Assembly (NCBI RefSeq): GCF_030687715.1
Contig: NZ_CP117445.1
Coordinates: forward strand, 6,162,501-6,226,500
Reading direction: 5' to 3'
DNA length: 64,000 nucleotides
Source: Pseudomonas sp. FP2196
Lineage (GTDB): Bacteria > Pseudomonadota > Gammaproteobacteria > Pseudomonadales > Pseudomonadaceae
Made by a program: the position numbers and the translations under genes. Position 1 is the stretch's first letter, and each line of letters opens with the position of its first letter. Of the stretch, positions 9,387 through 17,341 are shown in pieces. The notes beneath the pieces are model-generated. The model saw only the letters and a list, made by a program, of their open reading frames with translations, did not search any database and was not told the DNA's origin.

Positions 9387-9800
9387 ATGCTGACCCTCGA
9401 AAACATCTTTGTGCTGATGCTGTTCGCCGCCGCCGGTGCGTGGCTTTGGCACAACCACGGCTTGCGCGAGCGTGCGCTGGAGCGGGTCAAACAGCATTGC
9501 ATCAACGTCGGCGTGGAGCTGCTGGACGGGAACGTCGCGTTGAAGAAAATTGGTTTGATCAAGGATGCCAATGGTCGGCGACGCCTGGCGCGGATCTATA
9601 ACTTCGAGTTCACCGTGACCGGCGAAACCCGGCACAACGGCACCATCACTCAATTTGGCGCCCACAGTGCGCAGATTGAATTGGCGCCCTACCCGGCACC
9701 GTTCGACGACACGCCGCCAGTGGTTGAGGTGCATAAGCCTCGGGCTGAAGTGATCGAGCTGAGTCAGTGGCGGCAGGAACATACCAAGTGGAAGCCGTGA
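9387..9800 (+). CDS. DUF3301 domain protein, single-span membrane
   Basis: A 137-residue protein. ATG 9387 has GGAG 10 bases upstream and is preferred to the TTG at 9384. A hydrophobic N-terminal anchor (LTLENIFVLMLFAAAGAWLW) is followed by a basic helix (RERALERVKQHC) and a beta-rich domain (LARIYNFEFTVTGETRHNGTI). This is the DUF3301 family, common next to pdxY or cobW genes in Pseudomonas and of unknown function. Its stop lies 1 base from the end of the convergent COG0523 gene. Confidence 0.85.
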   Translation: MLTLENIFVLMLFAAAGAWLWHNHGLRERALERVKQHCINVGVELLDGNVALKKIGLIKDANGRRRLARIYNFEFTVTGETRHNGTITQFGAHSAQIELAPYPAPFDDTPPVVEVHKPRAEVIELSQWRQEHTKWKP

Positions 9801-9801
9801 G

Positions 9802-10782
9802 TCAGCCCGCCTGTATTCGGCAGTGCGCCAGTCCAGCCTGTAATTGATCGATATTTTGCGGATCGGCGAAGATCAGCTCGATCCGCGAGTCCTTGCGCCA
9901 TTCGCTGGCTGTCCAGTTCAACGTTGAGTTATCCAGCGCATTCGCCGAAACCCAACCGTCCGCACTGCGGATAACCAGTTTGGCCCTTGCCCACAAAAAA
10001 CTTTCAAGCCAAACGGCCAGTCGCTGCGTGTCGAACTGCTGGCTCGAATGCCAGCGCCATCCGATACTCCAACCGCCCTCCTGCGCCTGACTCAGGCAAA
10101 TGGGTTGGGTCGGATCGCTCCAGACTGTCGGCATCTGCGCCAGTCCTTTGGGCACGACCCAGTTATCAACACCTGCTACCGCTTGAATGGCCAGACCTGG
10201 CAGTTCGCTCAAGGACAGTTGCGCCTGTTGCGTCCAGATCAGCCTGACCGGTGGTAACTGACTGGATATTTTCTGTCGGACGGCCTCATCCAGGCTTTCA
10301 GCCTTGTTCAGCAACAACAAACCGGCGCTGGCCATCGCTTGCTGTTGCGCAGCCGGCAGCGCTCTCCCCGCGCTTAGCGATTGAGCATCCAGAACCAACA
10401 CACACGGCTGAACTGCGAGAACCCCCTGCCATGGCGCTTCGCTCAGTTGCTTGAGTAATTGCGCCGGATGGCCCAACCCGGATGGTTCGATAAACAGCCG
10501 ATCCGGCTTCGCCTTGCGCAGCAACCGCCCGAGGCCGATCTGGAACGGCGCACCATTGACGCAACACAAGCAGCCCCCGGCCACTTCGCCCAGTGCGATA
10601 CCATCGCCGTCGCGGGTCAGCAGTGCGGCGTCGAGGCCGATCTGGCCGAACTCATTAATCAGCACCGCCCAGCGCTCGCCGGCCGGCCGTTGCGCCATGA
10701 GTTGGCGAATCAGACTGGTCTTGCCAGCGCCCAACGGGCCTGCGATGACATGAGTAGGAATGTTCTGCAACATGGTGGGCAT
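9802..10782 (-). CDS. CobW/COG0523-family GTPase
   Basis: A 326-residue P-loop GTPase of the CobW/YeiR/ZigA metallochaperone family. Walker A is GPLGAGKTS (residues 15-23), the metal-binding CxCC is GGCLCC (C71, C73, C74), and the guanine-specificity region is LLLNKAESLD. The C-terminal half is a degenerate CobW_C domain with WSIGWRWHSSQQFDTQRL. Members insert or move zinc or other metals. It is not cobalamin-linked here, as no cob genes are present. I saw no Zur-like operator before it, unlike its paralogue at 11813-13018. The start has a weak ribosome site; ATG 10773 is an alternative. Confidence 0.85.
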   Translation of the reverse strand: MPTMLQNIPTHVIAGPLGAGKTSLIRQLMAQRPAGERWAVLINEFGQIGLDAALLTRDGDGIALGEVAGGCLCCVNGAPFQIGLGRLLRKAKPDRLFIEPSGLGHPAQLLKQLSEAPWQGVLAVQPCVLVLDAQSLSAGRALPAAQQQAMASAGLLLLNKAESLDEAVRQKISSQLPPVRLIWTQQAQLSLSELPGLAIQAVAGVDNWVVPKGLAQMPTVWSDPTQPICLSQAQEGGWSIGWRWHSSQQFDTQRLAVWLESFLWARAKLVIRSADGWVSANALDNSTLNWTASEWRKDSRIELIFADPQNIDQLQAGLAHCRIQAG

Positions 10783-10801
10783 TTTTCTGAGGAAGTCGAA
10801 G

Positions 10802-11158
10802 ATGCGTTGGATGGGATGGTCGTTGCTGTTGATGGTGCTGTCGAGCGAAGTGTTGGCCCAAGCCTGTGTTGTGCACAGTCAGGGCGAGAGGGTCGACGTG
10901 AAAGTCTGCCAGCAGAACCGCAACATCCCGGTAAAACTGTTCAACGACGGCTTCTGCCAGCCAACGCTGGCCGGGCAAAAAGTCGACGTACAGTACGTCG
11001 ATCAATGCCCGACCGGTGCTTTCGGCGTGTGCAGCAACGCGCAAGTCGCCAATATGCCCTATCGCCAGGACATCCACTATTACGGCGTCGCCTCCGATGC
11101 CGCGTATCTGAAACCTTACTGCGAAAGCCAGAGCCAGGGCACATGGCTCAAGCCTTGA
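10802..11158 (+). CDS. Small secreted protein, function unknown
   Basis: A 118-residue protein with a clear signal peptide (MRWMGWSLLLMVLSSEVLAQA). ATG 10802 is well served by TGAGGAAG seven bases upstream. The mature part has six cysteines spread evenly (ACVVHS, KVCQQN, GFCQPT, DQCPTG, GVCSNA, PYCESQ), which suggests three disulfides in the periplasm. I do not recognise a named domain. It diverges from the CobW-like gene with about 20 bases between starts, so the two promoters must overlap the start of the other gene. Confidence 0.75.
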   Translation: MRWMGWSLLLMVLSSEVLAQACVVHSQGERVDVKVCQQNRNIPVKLFNDGFCQPTLAGQKVDVQYVDQCPTGAFGVCSNAQVANMPYRQDIHYYGVASDAAYLKPYCESQSQGTWLKP

Positions 11159-11162
11159 GCCG

Positions 11163-11813
11163 TTAGCCAAGCCAGTCCAGGGTCAGCATCAGCCGGCGCT
11201 CGCCGGGAACCGGTTGCGGCGAGCGATGGATCAGGCCGTAGCCTTCATTCCCGTGCCATTTTTCGCCTTTCAATAACGCCACATCAGCGCTTGCGAGTTG
11301 CTGGATCTGCCCTGCTTCCTGAGGCTCGGCGTTGGCCTGGCCCAGTTGTTGACGATCCATTGCGCCTTCCCTGAGCCACTGGCTGCCGACTCCCGCGTAG
11401 GTGGTGATCAGCCGCACCGGCACATGATCGACGTGGAAGCGTGGGCACATGGCTTTATCCAATACCCGCAGGCGCAGGCCGATCCGCCGGGCGCCGAGCA
11501 GACACGCGAAGGCACTCACGAGCCATTTCAGATCAGCGATAAAGCCGTCATAGCCTTGCAGATCGCGAAATCCCAAGGCGAGCCCGGTAAGATCCGGCTC
11601 TGCCTCCTCGTCGGATAACTCCAGGCACAGCGACTCGGCCAGAGGCTCGTTGAGTGACAACAGCAGGTGAGCGAAATCGGCGATGTGCAGCGGCAAATGT
11701 CGCTGCCAGACAGCGAGGTTGGTGTCGTCCTCAAGGATGCTTGTCAGCACTTCGGGCGTCGGCCCTTGATGCTGATGGCGTGTGCGGTTTTGCTGGAGTT
11801 TCAATGCGAGCAT
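11163..11813 (-). CDS. DUF1826 domain protein
   Basis: A 216-residue protein starting at ATG 11813, whose A is the last base of the zigA stop (TGATG), so the two are translationally coupled. The core MCPRFHVDHVPVRLITTYAGVGSQWL and VALLKGEKWHGNEGYGLIHRSPQPVPGERRLMLTLDW is the DUF1826 family. It has conserved His and Asp residues (HVDHVPVR) that could bind a metal. Co-transcription with zigA is frequent in Pseudomonas and suggests a job in zinc limitation; the biochemical activity is not known. Confidence 0.85.
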   Translation of the reverse strand: MLALKLQQNRTRHQHQGPTPEVLTSILEDDTNLAVWQRHLPLHIADFAHLLLSLNEPLAESLCLELSDEEAEPDLTGLALGFRDLQGYDGFIADLKWLVSAFACLLGARRIGLRLRVLDKAMCPRFHVDHVPVRLITTYAGVGSQWLREGAMDRQQLGQANAEPQEAGQIQQLASADVALLKGEKWHGNEGYGLIHRSPQPVPGERRLMLTLDWLG

Positions 11814-13018
11814 CAGGCGGCCTCTTCGTGCCAAGGGCCGAACGGATCCGGCAGCAATCGCCAGCCTTCTACGCCGATCGCCATTTCATCATCGGTCAGC
11901 AGACACCCATCCAGTTCGGCAGAGAGCTGTAGGAAATTCATGTTCTGGCCGATGAAAACCAGTTCCTGGCGACAATCTCCGACACTCGGGGTCCAGTTTT
12001 CCATGATGGCGGCGGTGCTTTCCTCATCCTGCGGCCACTGGTTTTTCTCCACAAACCGCCACCAGCGCCCGGCAAAACCATGGCGCATTAACCCCCCCGC
12101 CTGCGACCAACTGCCTGCGTCTGTGGGCTTGCTCGCGAGCCAGAAGAAACCTTTGGAGCGCAACAGTTTCCCGTTCAGCCATGGGCGGTCGATGAAGCTG
12201 AAGAAGCGCTGCGGGTGAAAGGGTCGGCGCGCGCGGTAGGCGGTGGAAGCAATGCCGTACTCCTCGGTTTCCGCGACGTGCTCACCGCGCAACTCCTGTA
12301 GCCAACCGGGCGATTGCGCGGCTTTCTCGAAGTCGAAACGGCCGGTGTTGAGGATCTTCTCCAGCGGCACTTCGCCCATCACCATAGGAATGATTTCGGC
12401 GTGGGCGTTGAGGCGTTTGAGGATGGCGATCAGCTCTTCACGCTCATGTTGGCTGATCAGATCAATCTTGCTGATGAGCAGTACATCGGCAAACTCGATC
12501 TGCTCGATCAGCAAATCGGTGATGGAGCGTTCGTCCTCTTCACCCAGGGTTTCACCGCGAGAGGCGAGGCTTTCGGCAGCCTGGTAGTCGAGCAGGAAAT
12601 TCACGCCGTCGACTACAGTGACCATAGTGTCCAGGCGCGCGATGTCGGCGAGGCTTTGTCCCTGTTCATCGCGAAAGGTGAAGGTCTCTGCCACCGGCAG
12701 CGGCTCGGAAATGCCGGTGGACTCGATCAGCAAGTAATCGAAGCGACCCTCGCGAGCGAGCTTGCTGACTTCTTCGAGCAGGTCTTCGCGTAACGTACAG
12801 CAAATACAGCCGTTGCTCATTTCCACGAGTTTTTCTTCTGCGCGGTTCAGGCTGACATCACGCTGGACTTCGCTGCCATCGATGTTGATCTCACTCATAT
12901 CATTGACGATAACGGCTACGCGCAAACCATTGCGATTACGTAGTACGTAATTCAAAAGTGTACTTTTTCCAGCGCCGAGAAATCCGGAAAGAACGGTGAC
13001 GGGCAGTGCGGCTGACAT
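11813..13018 (-). CDS. zigA: Zinc metallochaperone GTPase ZigA (COG0523)
   Basis: A 401-residue GTPase of the zinc-linked COG0523 subgroup, thought to deliver zinc to client enzymes when the metal is scarce. Walker A lies in GFLGAGKST (residues 12-20), the CxCC metal site in NGCICC (C71, C73, C74), and base recognition in SKIDLI. The C-terminal CobW_C domain (from about 265) carries RPFHPQRFFSFID and GFFWLASKP. The start is ATG 13018, preceded by AGAGGA. A perfect Zur-like palindrome lies about 130 bases upstream at 13146, which fits induction under zinc starvation. It is followed by the coupled DUF1826 gene. Confidence 0.92.
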   Translation of the reverse strand: MSAALPVTVLSGFLGAGKSTLLNYVLRNRNGLRVAVIVNDMSEINIDGSEVQRDVSLNRAEEKLVEMSNGCICCTLREDLLEEVSKLAREGRFDYLLIESTGISEPLPVAETFTFRDEQGQSLADIARLDTMVTVVDGVNFLLDYQAAESLASRGETLGEEDERSITDLLIEQIEFADVLLISKIDLISQHEREELIAILKRLNAHAEIIPMVMGEVPLEKILNTGRFDFEKAAQSPGWLQELRGEHVAETEEYGIASTAYRARRPFHPQRFFSFIDRPWLNGKLLRSKGFFWLASKPTDAGSWSQAGGLMRHGFAGRWWRFVEKNQWPQDEESTAAIMENWTPSVGDCRQELVFIGQNMNFLQLSAELDGCLLTDDEMAIGVEGWRLLPDPFGPWHEEAA

Positions 13019-13145
13019 TGGGTAATCCTCTTCAGGTAGCAACCGATCTGCACTTTTGCGTAGCGCGTGACGTTCTGGGCTTCATACGATGGTTCGTAGA
13101 AGGTAAACGCTTGAAATCGGCTGAATCAGGCTTGGTTCAAATTAA

Positions 13146-13160
13146 TGTTATAGTATAACA
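13146..13160. promoter_or_regulatory. Zur box 1 (between zigA and the secreted-protein gene)
   Basis: TGTTATAGTATAACA is a perfect palindrome around a central G. It fits the Zur operator pattern GTTATAnTATAAC known from gamma-proteobacteria at every position. It lies between divergent genes (zigA start 13018, secreted protein start 13242) and could repress both. Confidence 0.88.
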
Positions 13161-13241
13161 ACATGAATTGGCCAGCCTTGCTCTTGCCCCTTATAGATAA
13201 AGAGTCGGAAGCTGCCATCAGTCCGCCGCTTGGGAAATGTG

Positions 13242-13619
13242 ATGAAAATTGCGCTGAAATGCTCGTTTTTGAGCCTTGTAATGGTGGCCGCCACTAGCGC
13301 TTGGGCACAGATGCCCGCGCTCGCTACCTGCACACGCAGCGCCAATCTGCTGGCCTGCGTGGATGCCGAAGGCAATGCATACAGCGTCAACACGATCGGC
13401 AATACGCTTTACCTGCGCGGTTTCGAAAAGTCTGGTCAGCGCTACTGGGCGCAAACCAATAGTCGATTCGGACAAATGACATTCTTTACCGGTATCGCCT
13501 CCGACGGCGAAGCGTGGGTGGGCTACACGCGCCGGGTGGGCTGGACGACCATCAACCGCTTTTCCACCTCGGGAGGCAGCAGCTCGAAATTTACCTGTAG
13601 TCGAATCACCGGCTGTTAG
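13242..13619 (+). CDS. Small secreted protein, probably Zur-controlled
   Basis: A 125-residue protein with a signal peptide (MKIALKCSFLSLVMVAATSAWAQ). The mature part contains four cysteines in two pairs (ATCTRSANLLAC and KFTCSRITGC) and a beta-rich centre (NTLYLRGFEKSGQRYWAQ). Start ATG 13242 lies about 80 bases after a perfect Zur palindrome. Its stop overlaps the stop of the convergent amidase gene by 4 bases (13616-13619). P. aeruginosa has an uncharacterised secreted protein at the corresponding place next to amiA (from memory). No function is known; a periplasmic role in zinc shortage is an inference from context. Confidence 0.75.
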   Translation: MKIALKCSFLSLVMVAATSAWAQMPALATCTRSANLLACVDAEGNAYSVNTIGNTLYLRGFEKSGQRYWAQTNSRFGQMTFFTGIASDGEAWVGYTRRVGWTTINRFSTSGGSSSKFTCSRITGC

Positions 13620-14818
13620 ACCTGCGTTTTTTGTTGCTCCTGTTGCCAGGCGAGGTAACTGTCGATCGGTGGATTCTTCTGAAAATAGCGCTGCAATCCT
13701 TCGAATAAGCCGTCAGCAACGGCTTGCTGGTGCCTCGCCGTGACCAATCGCTGGCTGTCACGCACATTGGAAATAAAGCCGGTTTCTACCAGGATCGATG
13801 GTACGTCTGGCGACTTCAGTACAGCAAAACCGGCTTGCTCCACGCGTTTCTGATGCAGCGTAGTGATACCGGCCAGGCTACCGAGAATCGTGCTGCCAAG
13901 TTGCAAACTGGCGGCAATAGTGGCGCTCATCGACATATCGAGGATGACGCCAGCGAGCATCGGATCCTTGTCTTTGAGATTGAGCAAACTTGTCGCGCCC
14001 AGCAGGTCCGCGCCGTTTTCACGTTGAGCCATGAACCGCGCTGTCGCCGATGTGGCACCGCCCTCAGAAAGGCAGTACACCGATGCACCCGAAGCGGTCA
14101 GTCTCGGCGCTGCATCGGCGTGAACCGAGATAAATATGTCAGCCTTGTGCTGGCGCGCGATCTCCACACGTTTGCGTAGCGGTACGAAGAAATCGTCATT
14201 ACGCACCAGTTTGACGTCGAACCCCTTCTCCTTTTTCAGGCGTTTTGCGAGCAGTTGAGCGATGGAAAGCACCACATCCTTTTCCCGCTCGCCTCTCGCG
14301 CCGACCGCTCCCGGATCCTTTCCTCCGTGCCCGGGATCAACCACAACGATGATATTGCGCTTGGGATGAGCTTTACCCGGGGGTGTTTCACGTGGAACCT
14401 TTACTGAAATTGGCGACTGATTTGCGCTCACCAAATCCAATACCAGGCGATGCCCTTGGCCATCCTGCGGCGCCAATAGAAAGCTGTTCAACAGCACGGG
14501 ACGATTCAGATCAAGCACTATCCGCGTATAAGCCTGGCCGAAACGCCCGGAACGGATCGATCGAATGACCGTGTTGCTAAGCGCCAGTTGACTGAAATCA
14601 GCTGTTAGATTCGCGCTACTCACATCAATAATCAGCCGTTCCGGAGCACTTAACGTGAAGGTTTTGTAGCGAACCGGACCGCTTAAGTCGAGCACCATTC
14701 GCAGCTTTTCATCCGAACGCCAAAGTCTCGCGTTGCGGATTTCTGATGCTGATGCACCAAAAGGAAAGGCGAAGGCCACGCTGGCCAGAATGAGATTGAG
14801 CAAGTGGCGTCTGTGCAT
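13616..14818 (-). CDS. amiA: N-acetylmuramoyl-L-alanine amidase (AmiC type)
   Basis: A 400-residue secreted zinc amidase that cleaves the stem peptide from peptidoglycan. It has a signal peptide (1-25, ending GASAS), an AMIN targeting domain (about 27-130, two repeats), a linker, then the Amidase_3 domain (about 157-385). The metal and catalytic residues are in place: H164 (VDPGHGGKDPG), E179 (REK), H233 (SVHADA) and the late Glu in VETGFISN. The gene diverges from folE2 across Zur box 2, which lies about 40 bases before its start. That makes it a plausible zinc-starvation amidase, as for the amiA-folE2 pair in P. aeruginosa. A parS site is embedded in codons 141-145. Confidence 0.92.
   Translation of the reverse strand: MHRRHLLNLILASVAFAFPFGASASEIRNARLWRSDEKLRMVLDLSGPVRYKTFTLSAPERLIIDVSSANLTADFSQLALSNTVIRSIRSGRFGQAYTRIVLDLNRPVLLNSFLLAPQDGQGHRLVLDLVSANQSPISVKVPRETPPGKAHPKRNIIVVVDPGHGGKDPGAVGARGEREKDVVLSIAQLLAKRLKKEKGFDVKLVRNDDFFVPLRKRVEIARQHKADIFISVHADAAPRLTASGASVYCLSEGGATSATARFMAQRENGADLLGATSLLNLKDKDPMLAGVILDMSMSATIAASLQLGSTILGSLAGITTLHQKRVEQAGFAVLKSPDVPSILVETGFISNVRDSQRLVTARHQQAVADGLFEGLQRYFQKNPPIDSYLAWQQEQQKTQV
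14384..14399. other. parS centromere site 1 (inside amiA)
   Basis: TGTTTCACGTGGAACC matches the ParB-binding parS consensus (TGTTYCACGTGRAACM) with one asymmetric base. It lies in coding sequence, specifying V-P-R-E-T on the amiA strand. Confidence 0.85.
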
Positions 14819-14857
14819 ATGAAAGCCTGTTCATGAAAAAGGCATCGTGATTTGAAT

Positions 14858-14872
14858 TGTTATAATGTAACA
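14858..14872. promoter_or_regulatory. Zur box 2 (between amiA and folE2)
   Basis: TGTTATAATGTAACA, a near-perfect palindrome with one mismatched pair, is set inside a wider GAAT...ATTC symmetry. It is 40 bases before amiA and 31 bases before folE2, a position suited to repress both divergent genes when Zur is zinc-loaded. Confidence 0.87.
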
Positions 14873-14902
14873 TTCAATTCAATCAACACGATGGTCCCGA
14901 AC

Positions 14903-15799
14903 ATGAATTCGCTGACACTTCCGGATATCGCTGCGCAGGCTACGCGCCAGGCGCTAACACTCGAATGGGTGGGCATGCGCGGCATCGCGTTGCCAGTCTT
15001 GTTAGAGAGCCAACGCTTGAATGCCAAAGTCGATGCAGGTGTAAGCCTTGATGACGGCGAGGCACGTGGCATTCATATGTCACGACTGTATCTGGCATTG
15101 GAAACCCTTGAGCAGGACAACCTTAGCCCTGCCTTGCTGCGTTACGTACTTCAACGCTTCGTTGATAGCCATGAAGGTTTATCCAAGAACGCATACCTGA
15201 ATATCCACACAGAAATACTGTTGAAGAGACCCGCCTTGGTCAGTCCTTTGGCCGGTTGGAAATCGTATCAAGCGACAATTTCAGCCAGCCTGAAAAACGA
15301 AATGTTCCACGTGGAACTTAAAATCGATGTGCCCTACTCTTCGACGTGCCCTTGTTCTGCAGCCCTCGCAAGACAATTGATCCAGCAACAATTCATCGAC
15401 GACTTCGCAAACAAGCCGCTACAACACGCCGATGTTTTAACTTGGCTCGGCTCGACCCAGGGCATCATCGCCACGCCCCACAGTCAACGCAGCACCGCAC
15501 AACTCCATGTTCATCTCGATGAATTCATCGATGAATTGCCGCTGAGTGCACTCATCAACGACGCCGAAGCAGCCCTCGGAACAGCCGTCCAAACCGCCGT
15601 AAAGCGCGCTGACGAACAAGCCTTCGCACTCGCCAATGGGCAGAATCTGATGTTCTGCGAGGACGCCGCGCGTCGACTGAATCTCGCACTGCGTCGCTCT
15701 CCCGGCGTCAGTGCTTTTCATCTGCGAGTGATTCACGCCGAAAGCCTGCACGCACACGATGCCGTTGCTGAAAGCCATTGGCATCGGGAGCACGCATGA
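14903..15799 (+). CDS. folE2: GTP cyclohydrolase FolE2 (type IB, zinc-independent)
   Basis: A 298-residue GTP cyclohydrolase IB. It makes 7,8-dihydroneopterin triphosphate for folate and can use Mn or other metals, so it replaces the zinc enzyme FolE under zinc starvation. Recognisable blocks are LEWVGMRGIALPV, the GxHMSRLYLAL-like GIHMSRLYLALETL, and SSTCPCSAALARQ with the family Cys. Start ATG 14903 (MNSLTLPDIAAQ) is chosen over upstream ATGs at 14852 and 14891, which would run into or hug the Zur box. It is the first gene of a six-gene operon; its stop overlaps the ABC ATPase start (ATGA). Confidence 0.93.
   Translation: MNSLTLPDIAAQATRQALTLEWVGMRGIALPVLLESQRLNAKVDAGVSLDDGEARGIHMSRLYLALETLEQDNLSPALLRYVLQRFVDSHEGLSKNAYLNIHTEILLKRPALVSPLAGWKSYQATISASLKNEMFHVELKIDVPYSSTCPCSAALARQLIQQQFIDDFANKPLQHADVLTWLGSTQGIIATPHSQRSTAQLHVHLDEFIDELPLSALINDAEAALGTAVQTAVKRADEQAFALANGQNLMFCEDAARRLNLALRRSPGVSAFHLRVIHAESLHAHDAVAESHWHREHA
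15303..15318. other. parS centromere site 2 (inside folE2)
   Basis: TGTTCCACGTGGAACT contains the perfect palindrome GTTCCACGTGGAAC. It codes for M-F-H-V-E-L (residues 134-139) of FolE2. Confidence 0.9.
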
Positions 15800-16464
15800 T
15801 TCGCTGCCAATCATTGAGTTGGGGCGCACCCGGTCAACCGCTGACATCCCCCCTTAGTCTCGAACTCGACAGCGGAAGTCTCACGGCAATCATCGGTGCG
15901 AACGGCTGTGGCAAAAGCAGCCTGCTGAAAGTCATCGCCGGGCTGCAAAAGCCATTGGCAGGCAACGTCACCCTGAGTGTTCCACGCCAAAGCGGATTGT
16001 CCTTCCTCCCCCAGCAACAGCATCTGGATCGCCAGTTCCCCATCAGCCTCCAAGACTTGGTAGCCGCTGGTTTCTGGGGACGTCGACTGTCCACGCAATT
16101 GCGCGCTCAACGCCTCGCTACGGCAATGGAAAACTGGCACCTGAGTGGACTCGAAGATCGTCCGCTGATGGCCCTGTCCGGCGGAGAATTGCAACGTGCC
16201 CTGCTCGCTCGATTGAGTCTGACCGACTCACCTGTGCTGCTGCTCGACGAGCCCCATGCTGCACTTGATGAGCTAGGCCAACGGCTGCTATGGCAACACA
16301 TCCACGCCTGGCATGGCGAAGGTCGAACATTGGTCGTGGTTTGCCATGACCTCGCCGCCGTCCGTCAACACATCCCAAAAACGCTGTTAATGAAAAACCG
16401 CAACTGCGTATTTGGCGCCAGCGCAGAACTCATCCAGCAGTCACCTCACACTCAGGTGGCCTGA
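15796..16464 (+). CDS. znuC: Zinc ABC transporter ATPase (second ZnuC/AztA-type)
   Basis: A 222-residue ABC ATPase. Walker A is GANGCGKSS (near residues 36-44), the Q-loop region is FLPQQQHLDR, the signature is LSGGELQRALLARL, and Walker B is VLLLDEPHAALDE, with the switch His in VVCHDLAAV. Start ATG 15796 overlaps the folE2 stop by 4 bases. With the permease and binding protein that follow it forms a cluster-9 metal importer. No zur gene is adjacent, unlike the main znu locus of Pseudomonas. This is therefore probably a paralogous low-zinc importer; similarity to AztA is an alternative naming. Confidence 0.87.
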   Translation: MIRCQSLSWGAPGQPLTSPLSLELDSGSLTAIIGANGCGKSSLLKVIAGLQKPLAGNVTLSVPRQSGLSFLPQQQHLDRQFPISLQDLVAAGFWGRRLSTQLRAQRLATAMENWHLSGLEDRPLMALSGGELQRALLARLSLTDSPVLLLDEPHAALDELGQRLLWQHIHAWHGEGRTLVVVCHDLAAVRQHIPKTLLMKNRNCVFGASAELIQQSPHTQVA

Positions 16465-17330
16465 TGCTCACCTTCGCTCACTTCTGGCAACCGTTTACCG
16501 AGTTCGTCTTCATGCGCCGCGCGCTCCTCGGCGGCCTGGTATTGGCCTGCAGCACCGCACCACTCGGTGTGTTTCTGATCCTGCGACGCATGAGTCTGAT
16601 AGGTGATGCCGTGGCCCACGGCATCCTCCCCGGCGCTGCATTGGGATTCTGGTTCGCCGGGCTGAGTCTGCCCGCGTTGACCTTTGGCGGTCTCGGCGCG
16701 GGTCTGAGCATGGCCGGTCTCGCCGCCTGGATTACCCGCCGTACAGGCCTGCGCGAAGACGCCAGCCTCGCGGCGATCTATCCCATATCGCTGGCCAGTG
16801 GCGTGTTGATTCTCGGCATCGCCGGCAAACGCCTCGACCTCTTGCATCTACTGTTCGGCTCGGCATTGGCTGTCGACGGACCAACCCTCAATGGCATGCT
16901 GTGGGTCTCGGCATTCAGCCTGATCGCGATGATGCTGATCTACAAACCCCTATTGCTCGACACCCTCGACCCATTGTTTTTAAGAACAGTGAGCCGCCTC
17001 GGTCCGCTCGCCCACGGCGTATTCCTGACCCTGGTTGTGCTGAATCTGGTAATTGGTTTCCAGGCGATCGGCGCGTTGATGGTGGTCGGATTGATGATGC
17101 TGCCCGCTGCCGCTTCTCGATTCTGGAGTCGCCGATTGCCGACCCTGATTGCCATCGCGGCGATCATCGGTTGCGTCTCGGTAGGGTTCGGCTTGCTCGT
17201 CTCTTTCTATTACTCGCTTCCTAGCGGCCCGGCCATCGTGCTGGTCGCTGGCACGGGTTATCTGCTGTCCGTGGTGTTCGGGCCGGTACACGGTTTGGTC
17301 CGCCGCCCGCCTTTGCTCACATCCCAATGA
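16464..17330 (+). CDS. znuB: Zinc ABC transporter permease (second ZnuB/AztB-type)
   Basis: A 288-residue inner-membrane permease of the ABC-3 family with about eight hydrophobic segments. Typical blocks are LGVFLILRRMSLIGDAVAHGILPGAALGF near the N-terminus and GFQAIGALMVVGLMMLPAAASRFWS (near residues 195-220). Its ATG shares one base with the preceding stop (TGATG), and its own stop overlaps the region before the binding-protein gene, so the importer is translated as a unit. Confidence 0.9.
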   Translation: MLTFAHFWQPFTEFVFMRRALLGGLVLACSTAPLGVFLILRRMSLIGDAVAHGILPGAALGFWFAGLSLPALTFGGLGAGLSMAGLAAWITRRTGLREDASLAAIYPISLASGVLILGIAGKRLDLLHLLFGSALAVDGPTLNGMLWVSAFSLIAMMLIYKPLLLDTLDPLFLRTVSRLGPLAHGVFLTLVVLNLVIGFQAIGALMVVGLMMLPAAASRFWSRRLPTLIAIAAIIGCVSVGFGLLVSFYYSLPSGPAIVLVAGTGYLLSVVFGPVHGLVRRPPLLTSQ

Positions 17331-17341
17331 GGTGTTTCCCG

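Noticed and set aside
9802..10782. CobW as part of cobalamin synthesis
   Set aside because: No cob genes nearby; the family is broad and zinc-related neighbours fit better.
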